Source: G965202915 sp965205955 (GTDB taxonomy: Bacteria > Pseudomonadota > Gammaproteobacteria > Eutrophobiales > Eutrophobiaceae). From it: a DNA stretch of 64,000 bases. Below the pieces are notes generated by a model. It made no database searches, was not told the DNA's origin, and saw only the letters and a list, made by a program, of their open reading frames with translations. The stretch lies in assembly GCA_965205955.1 (NCBI GenBank), contig OZ242192.1, forward strand, positions 2,501,084 to 2,565,083, read 5' to 3'. Below are positions 18,625 through 26,579 of the stretch, in pieces. The position numbers were made by a program, and so were the translations under genes. Position 1 is the first letter of the stretch, and the number at the start of each line of letters is the position of its first letter.

Positions 18625-20967
18625 TTATCGGCGGGTCTTATAATACTCGTCCAAAACCCGGTACCATCTATCAAATCCGTCCGCGCTCAGCAGCAGGTCA
18701 AAGTCTGCAACGGCGCGCTGTATTTCTATCCAGTCAAGCATGAATTGATACTGCGCCTCTACTGCCGATAAATTCGCCGCCAGCGCAGCATCCTGGGCAT
18801 CGATTAAATCGGTGATGGAGACAGCACCTTTCGAGTAGGCGTCGATCACCAATGCCAGGTTCCCGGCGGCGGCAGCGGCGGCATCTTCGGAGAGCCGGAT
18901 CGCCGGATAGCTTCCGCCCGCCTGCTGCAATGCAGTCCTTATCCGCGCCTCCACCTGCTCCCTGATATTCTGCAATTGATAGCGGCTCTGTATCAAAGCA
19001 TTATTTGCCCGCGCCACCTCGGCCCTCCTGCCGCCGCCCGCATATAACGGCAATGACGCCTGTACGCCTAGCGACCATTCATCATCATGCAGATCGTTGC
19101 CGCGCCTCCCTCCCCGCTCGATATTGCCTCTGTACTGCGCATTCAGGGTTACATCGGGCAGATAATAGGTACGCTCGGCCGCCTGTAAGCGGCGCTGATT
19201 GGCGGCAATGATATGGTGGATCTGCTCCAACTCCGGCGCGTTGCGAATCGCGCGCCCTGCTTCAAACTCGGTAAAGACTGCAAAGCTGGCCGGATCGTCA
19301 AAAAAACGCTGAAAGCGTTCACTGTCAATATTGGTCAGCACCTCGGCAATGCCGGCATCCGATACGGCGATGACTTCGGCCAGCGGGAGGTGCAACTGCC
19401 GCTTTAATTCAGTCATCGCCTGATCACGGGCGGAGCGGGCGGAATAGAGACTGCGTCTATCGGTTGCCAGTTGGCTCTGCCAGCGCAGCACCTCGGCACG
19501 ACCGGTCTGCCCGATCTTCAGGCGCGATTTGGCCAATTCGAGATTGGTTTCGGTGACATCCAGATTGGAGCGCCTTACCTTTGCGGCCGAATCGGCCAGC
19601 AATAATTGCAGATAGGCGGTTGCACTGGCGCTGATTACATCCAGGGTGTTTGCGCGCAACGCGGCATTTTCCATTTGCTCCAGCAGTCTGGCTACTCGAT
19701 AGCCGGAGCTGGCGCTTTCAGAATAGATAAGCTGGCTTGCGCTCAGATCTGCATCGGATGATCGCTGCGCCTGAGCTACGCTGGCGCGCTCGGGATCGAT
19801 CTGCGTCACGCCCGCGCTGAAATTCAACTGAGGCAACAGCGGAGCGCGGGCATTGTTTACCTCTGCTTTGGCCAGCGCCAAATCCAGCTTGTCGATTTGC
19901 AGGGAAAGGTTTTTCTCCAGCGCCTGTTTTATCGCATCCACGATGCTGACAGGGGGGCGTTCATCGCTTTCTTCTTCATAGAGCAGATCGGCTGCTTCGA
20001 GGAATTGCCATTTGGGAGAAAAACCGATTGCCCGGGCAGTGCGCATATTGATTGCCAGTTTCTGCGGCTGTTCGAGTTCAACTTTCAAGCCGGCCGCATC
20101 GGCTCCAAGCAGTATGCTCTGCACATACAGGGCAATGCGCCGGGCATAGCGGGTAGTGTCTATATCGCGTCCGCTCAATGTTGCCAGCAAACCCATTTCC
20201 AGCTCATCCCCGCCCAGCAATGAGAAACCGGGCAGCCTGCGCTTGATTAAATCCCGGGCAAGTTCTTCCAACTCGGTTTTGCTGAAGCGCAGCAGCGGCG
20301 GCACATATACCGCTTCAACTTCGTCCGGCAGGCCCGCCAGACCATCCACAAGACTGTCGGCAACGGGAATAAAGGTTAATTCAAAGCCAAGCTCCCGCTG
20401 AATGCTGTGCGTGACACCCTTGAGCTGCGGCAGGGCGTCGAGAAAAAGTGGGTCGACTATGATTGCCAGATGCCGGAACGGGAGTAGCTGGTGAAATTGC
20501 CGTAGATCCTGCGCCACGGTTCGGTTATCGCTTATATAGACATAGTTATGCCTGCCGCTCACCCCATTCCGGTAGGGCAATTCCTGTAAAATACGATCTA
20601 CGATAACCGGGGCGATAACGGGTTTGCTCAGAGATTCAAATTGCGCGGCCTGATGAGAGCTCAATAAACCGTTGGCAATGATCAGATCGACTTCAGGATC
20701 ATCCAGCAATTGCTGCAACACCTCCTTTATCCTGTCCACCTTCCAGTTGCCGTGGAGCATTTTATCTTGCGGAAATACAATATCGAATTCGCCGGAAATT
20801 AAATTTTTGATCTCCTTTTTAATCTGAGCGGAACGCAGTACTTCACGCTTGACCGGTCCATCCAGCACAATCGCAATCCGAACCGTTTGCGCCGAATGTG
20901 CGAGTGATATATACAGTACTGATATTGCCGCAAACAATATCGTGTTTTTCAGTACGCTTGTTCTCAC
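18625..20967 (-). CDS. TolC-type outer-membrane channel fused to an ABC substrate-binding domain
   Basis: 780 residues, far longer than TolC proteins (420-500). After a signal peptide (MRTSVLKNTILFAAISVLYI to SLAHSA), residues about 27-325 look like the periplasmic-binding fold of the ABC_sub_bind family: TVRIAIVLDGPVKRE, DPEVDLIIANGLLSS, HLAIIVDPLFL, EAVYVPPLLRFSKTELEEL, and GFSPKWQFLEAADLLYEEE at the end. Residues about 340-780 are a complete TolC-family protein with two matching halves: VSIVDAIKQALEKNLSLQID, LLPQLNFSAGVTQIDPE, then LPDVTLNAQYRGN and SLPLYAGGGRRAEVARANNA. It is the first gene of the efflux operon. The fused domain may sense or deliver a substrate to the channel; that is inference. 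Confidence 0.85.
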   Translation of the reverse strand: MRTSVLKNTILFAAISVLYISLAHSAQTVRIAIVLDGPVKREVLRSAQIKKEIKNLISGEFDIVFPQDKMLHGNWKVDRIKEVLQQLLDDPEVDLIIANGLLSSHQAAQFESLSKPVIAPVIVDRILQELPYRNGVSGRHNYVYISDNRTVAQDLRQFHQLLPFRHLAIIVDPLFLDALPQLKGVTHSIQRELGFELTFIPVADSLVDGLAGLPDEVEAVYVPPLLRFSKTELEELARDLIKRRLPGFSLLGGDELEMGLLATLSGRDIDTTRYARRIALYVQSILLGADAAGLKVELEQPQKLAINMRTARAIGFSPKWQFLEAADLLYEEESDERPPVSIVDAIKQALEKNLSLQIDKLDLALAKAEVNNARAPLLPQLNFSAGVTQIDPERASVAQAQRSSDADLSASQLIYSESASSGYRVARLLEQMENAALRANTLDVISASATAYLQLLLADSAAKVRRSNLDVTETNLELAKSRLKIGQTGRAEVLRWQSQLATDRRSLYSARSARDQAMTELKRQLHLPLAEVIAVSDAGIAEVLTNIDSERFQRFFDDPASFAVFTEFEAGRAIRNAPELEQIHHIIAANQRRLQAAERTYYLPDVTLNAQYRGNIERGGRRGNDLHDDEWSLGVQASLPLYAGGGRRAEVARANNALIQSRYQLQNIREQVEARIRTALQQAGGSYPAIRLSEDAAAAAAGNLALVIDAYSKGAVSITDLIDAQDAALAANLSAVEAQYQFMLDWIEIQRAVADFDLLLSADGFDRWYRVLDEYYKTRR

Positions 20968-21073
20968 TTATTACACGGCAACCGGGGCGGGAAATACCAT
21001 GGCATTTTGCCGTCTTTGCCAATTACGGCATTGCTGGCCGCCGCAACAATCAAACTGATGCGCATTGCCCTAC

Positions 21074-21904
21074 CTATACCGCAATCGGGGCTTTAATGCC
21101 ATCTTGAACATCAGGAAATAAAGTGGGTTGTATCTCATCGGATTGAACATAATTACTTACTTTAATATCATCATAGGTGAAATTAAATATTTTCTTCCTT
21201 TTTTTGTTGAGAAATAGGATTGGCAACAAGCTAGGCGTGCGCGTGAGTTGTATGCGGGCTTGTTGCAAGTGATTCAGATATAAATGTGCGTCGCCCAATG
21301 TATGGATAAACTCGCCCGCTTTCAACCTGCACACCTGCGCCAGCATCTCCGTCAACAAGGCATAAGAGGCAATATTGAACGGCACGCCTAAAAAAATATC
21401 CGCCGAGCGTTGGTAAAGCTGGCAAGACAACCGCCCCTCCGCCACATAAAACTGAAACAGACAATGGCAAGGCGGCAAGGCCATATTATCAATGTCTTCA
21501 GGATTCCACGCCGTTACAATATGGCTACGCGAATCAGGGTTTTGTTTGAGTTGCGCGACAAGCCTTGCAATCTGGTCTATTTGGCGCCCATCACACGCCT
21601 GCCAGCTACGCCATTGCTTGCCATAGACAGGACCTAAATCACCATTTTCATCCGCCCACTCATCCCAAATGGTTACCCCATTGTCATGCAAATATTTGAT
21701 ATTGGTGTCGCCTTTCAAAAACCACAATAATTCGTGGATAATTGACGGCACATGTAGTTTTTTTGTGGTCAGCAGCGGAAACCCATCGGCCAAATTAAAC
21801 CTCATTTGGTAGCCAAATATGCCTAGTGTGCCAGTGCCTGTACGGTCATTGCGCTCAACACCGTGCTGCAAAACATGCTCTAAAAGGGCGAGATATTGCT
21901 CCAA
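21074..21904 (-). CDS. thyA: thymidylate synthase
   Basis: 276 residues. It methylates dUMP to dTMP using methylene-tetrahydrofolate. Landmarks in order: RNDRTGTGTLGIFG, LTTKKLHVPSIIHELLWFL, IWDEWADENGDLGPVYGKQW, the nucleophilic Cys in ALPPCHCLFQFYV, QRSADIFLGVPFNIASYALL, and HTLGDAHLYLNHL. The C-terminus IKAPIAV is the conserved cap. It is about 12 residues longer than E. coli ThyA because of a Lys/Asn-rich segment around residues 230-265 (LFLNKKRKKIFNFTYDDIKV). It lies 80 bp downstream of lgt on the same strand, the order found in many Gammaproteobacteria. Codon use is more AT-rich than the neighbours. Confidence 0.97.
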   Translation of the reverse strand: MEQYLALLEHVLQHGVERNDRTGTGTLGIFGYQMRFNLADGFPLLTTKKLHVPSIIHELLWFLKGDTNIKYLHDNGVTIWDEWADENGDLGPVYGKQWRSWQACDGRQIDQIARLVAQLKQNPDSRSHIVTAWNPEDIDNMALPPCHCLFQFYVAEGRLSCQLYQRSADIFLGVPFNIASYALLTEMLAQVCRLKAGEFIHTLGDAHLYLNHLQQARIQLTRTPSLLPILFLNKKRKKIFNFTYDDIKVSNYVQSDEIQPTLFPDVQDGIKAPIAV

Positions 21905-21983
21905 TTTATATTCCTTCCTTTTTCACCGAATCTTCTATTATAAGGCTATATTGAAGAGCAGGCCAACGGGGGTACGTCCGCCG

Positions 21984-22766
21984 TCATTTTCTATATGCGA
22001 GCAGCAATAATGCCGCGCCAAAAATAATCATCGGCAGCGTCAGGATCTGTCCCATGGTCAGCCAGTCAAATGCGATATAGCCGATATGCCGATCCGGCTG
22101 TCTTACAAACTCCACCGAAAAACGGGCCGCGCCGTACCCAAGCAGAAACAATCCGGAAACGGCCTTTTCCGGTCTTGGCCGCGCCGAAAAAATCCATAAG
22201 ATAAGAAACAGAAACAGCCCTTCCAATGCCGCCTGGTAAAGCTGGGAGGGATGCCGGGCGATATTGCCCGCCGCCGGATCGGGGAAGATCACCGCCCAAG
22301 GCAACGTCGACGGCCGACCCCATAATTCACCATTAATGAAATTGGCAATCCGCCCCAGAAACAGGCCAACCGGCACCACTGGCACAATAAAGTCACTCAA
22401 TGCAAAAAATGCTTTGTCGCTTTTCCTGCCAAACCAGAAAATCGCCGCCAGAACCCCAAGCAGCCCGCCATGAAAGGACATACCCCCCTGATGGATCTTG
22501 AACAACATTACCGGATCGCGCAGAAATGCGTCGAAATTATAGAAAAACACCGATCCGAGGCGTCCGCCTATAAGCACTCCGAGCATCGCATAGAATACCA
22601 GATCGGCGACCTGCTCCGGGGAGCAATCCGACCCCGGCCGCTGCGCCCGCCGATTCAGCAGAAACCATGCAATCAGCAGCCCCGCCAGGTAGCTGATCCC
22701 ATACCAGTGTATTTGCAGCGGCCCAAGACTGAATGCGACCGGATCGATATTTGGAAATTTCAACAT
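21984..22766 (-). CDS. lgt: prolipoprotein diacylglyceryl transferase
   Basis: 260-residue inner-membrane enzyme with about seven transmembrane segments. It attaches diacylglycerol from phosphatidylglycerol to the lipobox cysteine of prolipoproteins, the first step of lipoprotein maturation. Motifs: LQIHWYGISYLAG near residue 20, GGRLGSVFFYN, GGMSFHGGLLGVL with the catalytic His, and the signature GRIANFINGELWGRP at about 140-155. RHPSQLYQAALEGL follows. The length matches the family. It precedes thyA. The lipoproteins seen in this window (the RND adaptor, the frameshifted small one) would be substrates. Confidence 0.97.
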   Translation of the reverse strand: MLKFPNIDPVAFSLGPLQIHWYGISYLAGLLIAWFLLNRRAQRPGSDCSPEQVADLVFYAMLGVLIGGRLGSVFFYNFDAFLRDPVMLFKIHQGGMSFHGGLLGVLAAIFWFGRKSDKAFFALSDFIVPVVPVGLFLGRIANFINGELWGRPSTLPWAVIFPDPAAGNIARHPSQLYQAALEGLFLFLILWIFSARPRPEKAVSGLFLLGYGAARFSVEFVRQPDRHIGYIAFDWLTMGQILTLPMIIFGAALLLLAYRK

Positions 22767-23094
22767 GGCCGCTCAGTCTAGCAGATCACGTTCGTGATCT
22801 TGCGCATATTCGCTGCACCCAATAGGCCTGAATGGGCCGCAAGCTCAGAAACCCTTGGCACTCGCTAACCCGAGGAGTGCCATGCAAATCCACCACTATC
22901 GACTGAAAGGCTTTCACCGAGCACTCAAACTCCAATCCCCGTTACAATCTCTGCTTAACAAACAACCTCAGTGCCATATGTTATGGGCCTATACACACTA
23001 TAGTCCAGTGGTTGACTTATTGTAGAATTTGTATTAGCTTCTTACAAGAATATTTAGTATTATATTGTTCACCATTCTAGAGAGGGATAATTCA
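22767..23094. other. gene-free gap with a dispersed repeat
   Basis: 328 bp upstream of lgt and of the small coupled ORF on the other strand. It contains copy B of the 30-bp dispersed repeat at 22970-22998 (AGTGCCAT to GCCTATACACAC) and a second GAGTGCCATG at about 22876. The AT-rich stretch 23020-23085 probably carries the promoter of the downstream pair. I see no gene or RNA in it. Confidence 0.4.
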
Positions 23095-23235
23095 ATGACT
23101 GACGCAATCGCAACCAAATCGGTATCAAAATATAACCGTCCGCGAAGGCGGTATTTTCATCTGTTTTCACGTTGCCAGATGACTTCCGCCACTAAAACCA
23201 CGGACGACCTCAACCTATCCGAGACAAGCCAATGA
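23095..23235 (+). CDS. 46-residue small protein coupled to the dCTP-deaminase-like gene
   Basis: ATG at 23095 preceded by AGAGAGGG about 8 nt upstream. It reads MTDAIATKSVSKYNRPRRRY, continues FHLFSRCQMTSATKTTDDLN and ends LSETSQ. The stop overlaps the start of the next gene in an ATGA, the hallmark of translational coupling. The product is basic in the middle and polar at the end, with no membrane segment. I recognise no family. The good Shine-Dalgarno sequence and exact overlap argue it is translated. It could be a partner of the deaminase-like protein or a leader peptide controlling it. Confidence 0.55.
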   Translation: MTDAIATKSVSKYNRPRRRYFHLFSRCQMTSATKTTDDLNLSETSQ

Positions 23236-23819
23236 TACTCACCGACCAAATGCTTATTGATGCGGTAAAGGATCGTAAAGTAATAATCGAACCTTTTGAA
23301 CGCAAACAAATTCAGCCTGCGTCGTATGATTTGCGGCTAGGGTCGTGCGTTACTGCCTCATCCAGTCAGGGCCGGGTGAACATAGAGGAAAGGGCATTTT
23401 TAGAGATACTACCGGGAGATTTCTCCGTCGTAGTCACCAACGAGACTATTACATTAGACAATCAACATGCCGGTCGCTTCGGGCTATGTAGCAAGTGGGC
23501 GCGCCAAGGCCTATTTGCTACCACCGGCCCTCAGGTTGATCCTGGATTCGAGGGCCGGCTCATTATTGGCTTGGCTAACCTCTCCCGCAATAATATTGTA
23601 GTGAAGAACACGGAAAGCTTTCTCACCTTGGAACTCCACCGCCTCAGCGAATCGGTAAACACCGTGTATTACGGTCCCCATCAAAACCAGAATGCTATCT
23701 CCGAAGGTGACCGGGAAGCGGTGGGGGGATATGAGCTAATACCCTTCTTTTCTGAAATGAATATCGCTTTGCGTTCGCTGTCTTCTAAGGTGAGAAGTCT
23801 GGAAAAGCCAACTCCTTAA
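23232..23819 (+). CDS. dCTP deaminase / dUTPase superfamily protein
   Basis: 195 residues. The family converts dCTP to dUTP or hydrolyses dUTP in trimers. Landmarks: QIQPASYDLRLG near residue 30, a SKWARQGLF segment at about 95 where Dcd has a conserved Ser/Arg region, and TGPQVDPGFEGRLIIGLANL at about 105-125, which contains the catalytic Glu in the G-x-x-D-P-G-[WFY]-x-G pattern. It is diverged from the housekeeping Dcd, and the tail past 150 is unlike it, so a housekeeping, phage-related or defence role cannot be told apart. It is coupled to a 46-residue ORF. The neighbourhood has thyA but no replication genes. Confidence 0.75.
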   Translation: MILTDQMLIDAVKDRKVIIEPFERKQIQPASYDLRLGSCVTASSSQGRVNIEERAFLEILPGDFSVVVTNETITLDNQHAGRFGLCSKWARQGLFATTGPQVDPGFEGRLIIGLANLSRNNIVVKNTESFLTLELHRLSESVNTVYYGPHQNQNAISEGDREAVGGYELIPFFSEMNIALRSLSSKVRSLEKPTP

Positions 23820-23957
23820 CGCGCTGGCTTATCGTCGCAGGCACCGTCATCTTCGCTGTGTTTGAGATAATGAGACAATGGTCATTGTAATGGTGAGATT
23901 GTAGCCCGGCTACACAGCACCAGAAACATACTGGACAACTATCCTGAATTCTAAAGG

Positions 23958-23990
23958 GTGGTCGATATGCAGTACCAGCATATCGGCCAC
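23958..23990. other. strong stem-loop downstream of the deaminase-like gene
   Basis: GTGGTCGATATGC and GCATATCGGCCAC form a 13-bp stem (one G-U pair) around the 7-nt loop AGTACCA. No T run follows on either side, so it is not a simple intrinsic terminator. It may stabilise the 3' end of the upstream transcript or be part of a mobile repeat. Confidence 0.4.
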
Positions 23991-24211
23991 CGCGTCAGAG
24001 GTTTCTATAAAATCGCCCTGTATTCATCCAAAAACGAAGATGATGAACACATCCGCTCAAAACAAACATGATTCCTTGATATTCTGGGGGAAACAGAGGT
24101 AAACGCAACGATGTGTATAAGCCCATACACATATGGCGATCTGGTTGTTTGACGAGCAGGGATTGTAGCGGGGGGGGGTTGCAGGGCTGGTTGATGGTAG
24201 AATTGCCACCC

Positions 24212-24232
24212 TGAAGTGGTTCAATAGATGTG
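24212..24232. mobile_element. solitary terminal repeat of the IS3-family element
   Basis: Twenty-one bases beginning TGAAGTGGTTCAATAG are identical to both ends of the complete IS at 31829-33114. The adjoining bases TGACAGTCCAGTTAGCG resemble the inner left end of the IS (TGACAACCAGTTAAGCG) after a gap of about 18 bp, so this is best read as a degenerate left end. No transposase remains are visible beside it. Confidence 0.7.
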
Positions 24233-24318
24233 ACAGTCCAGTTAGCGATGGCCTGGGCTTACACTAATAATTTCCACAGGAACTTCAATGACAGGGCGAG
24301 GCTATGGTGGGGTATTAC

Positions 24319-24340
24319 AAGGGGAACAGGAATGCCCCTT
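24319..24340. repeat. dispersed hairpin element, copy 2
   Basis: AAGGGG-AACAGGAATG-CCCCTT, followed by CCCTTAG. It shares the CAGGAATG core and pyrimidine-rich right flank with the hairpins at 3181-3200 and 33151-33182. Confidence 0.45.
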
Positions 24341-24639
24341 CCCTTAGTCTGTTGGTGTAGCGAAGCGCAGACCGTCAAGTTATCATCGTTTATCAACCAG
24401 AACATACAAAAACCGGACAATCAACCCATGGGGAAAAGCGCAAATATAGTACTGGTTGATATAAACCAATTCGGTTATGTGTTGCAGGGTGGAGCCATGC
24501 TGGACTATAATTCTTCAACTGTAGGTGCAGTATGTAATTTGTTGATTTTATTACGTTATCAGGATTAAATTCTGCTCCTGAAGAGATGCTGGCACGATTC
24601 TGGCTGGTTTAAATTTCTGATTATCGGTATGGGGGACGT

Positions 24640-25554
24640 ATGTATATTCATCTGTTGGGAACCGGGGCCGGGGGGGGCTTTCCTCAATGGAACTGTAATT
24701 GCAGGAATTGTAAGGGGCTGCGGGCGGGGAGTATCAAAGGCTCGGCGCGAACTCAATCTTCTATTACGGTCAGCAGCAACGAGACGGATTGGGTGCTGTT
24801 CAATGCTTCACCGGATATTCGGGCGCAAATCGAGTCTTTTCCACCGCTGCAACCGGCCCGCCGGGTGCGGGATACCGGTATATGCTCAATTATACTTTGC
24901 GATGCGCAAATCGATCATACTACCGGACTGATCATATTGAGGGAGCACGATAAACCCTGGGACATCTATTGTACCGCGGCGGTGCGCGAGGATATGACTA
25001 GCGGATATCCGATCTTCAATATCCTGGGGCATTTTCGCGGGGTGCACTGGCATGAGGTGAAGACCGATCAGTCGGGTTTCACTATCCCCGGGGCGGATGA
25101 TCTGATCTTTACGGCAGTGCCGTTAAAGAGTGAGGCGCCGCCCTATTCCCCGCATCGCCATAATACAGTGCCGGGGGATAACGTGGGCTTCAGGGTGGAG
25201 GACGTGTCCAGCGGGAAAAATCTGTTCTATGCGCCGGGGCTGGGTGTCATCGAGGAGCATGTGCGCCGGTATATGGCGGAGGCCGATGTGTTGCTGGTGG
25301 ACGGCACAATGTGGACGAATGATGAAATGTCCAAAGAAGGGATCAGTGATAAACTTGCCAGTGAAATGGGGCATCTGGATCAGTCCGGCAAGGGGGGGAT
25401 CAAGGAGACCTTGGATTCTTTGTCGAAACCGAGAAAAATATTGATTCATATTAATAATACTAATCCTGTGCTCGATGAGGGATCGGCAGAAAGAAAGATG
25501 CTGAACGATGCCGGTATAGAAGTGTCTTATGACGGTATGGATATTCATATTTGA
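24640..25554 (+). CDS. pqqB: PQQ biosynthesis protein PqqB
   Basis: 304 residues of the metallo-beta-lactamase fold, the normal length. PqqB hydroxylates the crosslinked Glu-Tyr intermediate derived from PqqA. The start MYIHLLGTGAGGGFPQWNCN and the following CNCRNCKG cysteine cluster are diagnostic. Further landmarks are SSNETDWVLFNASPDIRAQI, ILCDAQIDHTTGLIILREH, DGTMWTNDEM, and GHLDQSGKGGIKETLDSL, with HINNTNPVLDEGS near the end. A GGGGGAC site precedes the ATG. First gene of pqqBCDE; pqqC begins 12 bp after it. A pqqA gene is not evident upstream. Confidence 0.97.
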   Translation: MYIHLLGTGAGGGFPQWNCNCRNCKGLRAGSIKGSARTQSSITVSSNETDWVLFNASPDIRAQIESFPPLQPARRVRDTGICSIILCDAQIDHTTGLIILREHDKPWDIYCTAAVREDMTSGYPIFNILGHFRGVHWHEVKTDQSGFTIPGADDLIFTAVPLKSEAPPYSPHRHNTVPGDNVGFRVEDVSSGKNLFYAPGLGVIEEHVRRYMAEADVLLVDGTMWTNDEMSKEGISDKLASEMGHLDQSGKGGIKETLDSLSKPRKILIHINNTNPVLDEGSAERKMLNDAGIEVSYDGMDIHI

Positions 25555-25566
25555 GAGAGCGGCGAA

Positions 25567-26289
25567 ATGACTGGCGAAGATATGCCCTGGACACGTGACG
25601 AGTTTGAGGCGCAACTACGGGCAAAGGAACGGTACTATCATATCAATCATGAGTTTCATATTTTGATGAATGACGGGGGGCTGGATAAGAGCGCGGTTCA
25701 GGGCTGGGTGGCGAACCGGTTTTATTATCAAACGACCATCCCGGTGAAAGATGCCGCGATCATGGCGAATTGTCCGGACCGCGATACGCGCAGACTATGG
25801 GTGCAACGGATCATCGATCATGACGGCACAGAAGGCGATGACGGCGGCATTGAAGCCTGGTTGCAACTGGCCGAGGCGGTCGGACTGACGCGGGAGGAAA
25901 CCGTATCCTGCGAGCACGTACTGCCGGGGGTCCGGTTTGCTATAGATGCCTATCTGAATTTTGCCCGCCGGGCCGCCTGGCAGGAGGCCGCCAGTTCTTC
26001 ATTAACGGAGTTATTTGCGCCGAAGATCCATCAGCAACGTCTGGAAAACTGGCCTGAGCTGTACCCCTGGATCGAAGAGAAAGGGTACCGCTATTTTAGA
26101 AAGCGCCTGTCCGAGGCCCGCCGCGATGTGCAGCATGGACTGGACATTACGCTGGACTATTACCGGACGCGCGCCGAGCAGGAGCGCGCGCTGAATATCC
26201 TGCAATTCAAGCTGGACATACTCTGGACCATGCTCGATTGTATGTGGATCGCTTATATTGAAAAGAAACCGCCGTTTCATAACTGTTGA
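25567..26289 (+). CDS. pqqC: pyrroloquinoline-quinone synthase PqqC
   Basis: 240 residues of the haem-oxygenase-like fold. PqqC carries out the last, oxygen-dependent ring closure and eight-electron oxidation giving PQQ, without a cofactor. Typical segments: YYHINHEFHILMNDGGL, WVANRFYYQTTIPVKDAAI, IIDHDG, SCEHVLPGVRFAIDAYLNFA, SSLTELFAPKIHQQRLENWP, and RRDVQHGLDITLDYYRTRAE. It lies between pqqB and pqqD in the usual order, and its stop is 11 bp before the pqqD ATG. Confidence 0.97.
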   Translation: MTGEDMPWTRDEFEAQLRAKERYYHINHEFHILMNDGGLDKSAVQGWVANRFYYQTTIPVKDAAIMANCPDRDTRRLWVQRIIDHDGTEGDDGGIEAWLQLAEAVGLTREETVSCEHVLPGVRFAIDAYLNFARRAAWQEAASSSLTELFAPKIHQQRLENWPELYPWIEEKGYRYFRKRLSEARRDVQHGLDITLDYYRTRAEQERALNILQFKLDILWTMLDCMWIAYIEKKPPFHNC

Positions 26290-26300
26290 TCCTGGCCGGG

Positions 26301-26579
26301 ATGATAGATAAAACGACCGTTTTCCAGATCGCCCGGATGTTCCGGTTTCAGTGGGAGCAGGCGCAAAACTGTTATGTCGTGCTTTATCCAGAAGGAATGG
26401 TTACACTAAGCGGATCGGCCGGCGAGATTATGAAACGCATTGACGGTGTACGCAGCGTTGATGAGATTATTACCCATATTTCTGAATCCTTTGACGGAGC
26501 TGATGTCGAAAAGGATGTAGTAACTTTTCTGGAGGTAGCGCATGAAAACGGATGGATCGGAGCAAAACAATCAGTCTAA
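26301..26579 (+). CDS. pqqD: PqqA-binding chaperone PqqD
   Basis: About 92 residues, the normal size. PqqD holds the precursor peptide and presents it to the radical-SAM enzyme PqqE. The reading RMFRFQWEQAQNCYVVLYPE then GMVTLSGSAGEIM matches the family pattern of a wedge-shaped RRE domain. The ATG at 26301 is used; a TTG at 26286 overlapping the pqqC stop would add five residues. It overlaps pqqE by 38 nt, so the two are translationally linked. Confidence 0.95.
   Translation: MIDKTTVFQIARMFRFQWEQAQNCYVVLYPEGMVTLSGSAGEIMKRIDGVRSVDEIITHISESFDGADVEKDVVTFLEVAHENGWIGAKQSV

Larger units (their letters stand above)
23820..24639. other. 820-bp repeat-rich gap upstream of pqqB
   Basis: No convincing gene. 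From left to right it holds a 13-bp-stem hairpin (23958-23990), a short open frame reading into something vaguely like a PqqA tail (24072-24120), a G9 run at about 24170, a solitary IS3-family end (24212-24232), and a hairpin of the dispersed CAGGAATG family (24319-24340). A 112-codon open frame from a GTG at 24230 starts inside the IS end and resembles nothing I know. The pqqB leader is the last 100 bp. Confidence 0.4.

Noticed and set aside
24230..24568. 112-codon open frame upstream of pqqB
   Set aside because: The GTG start lies inside a solitary IS end, the frame runs through a dispersed hairpin, and the translation matches nothing; likely non-coding.
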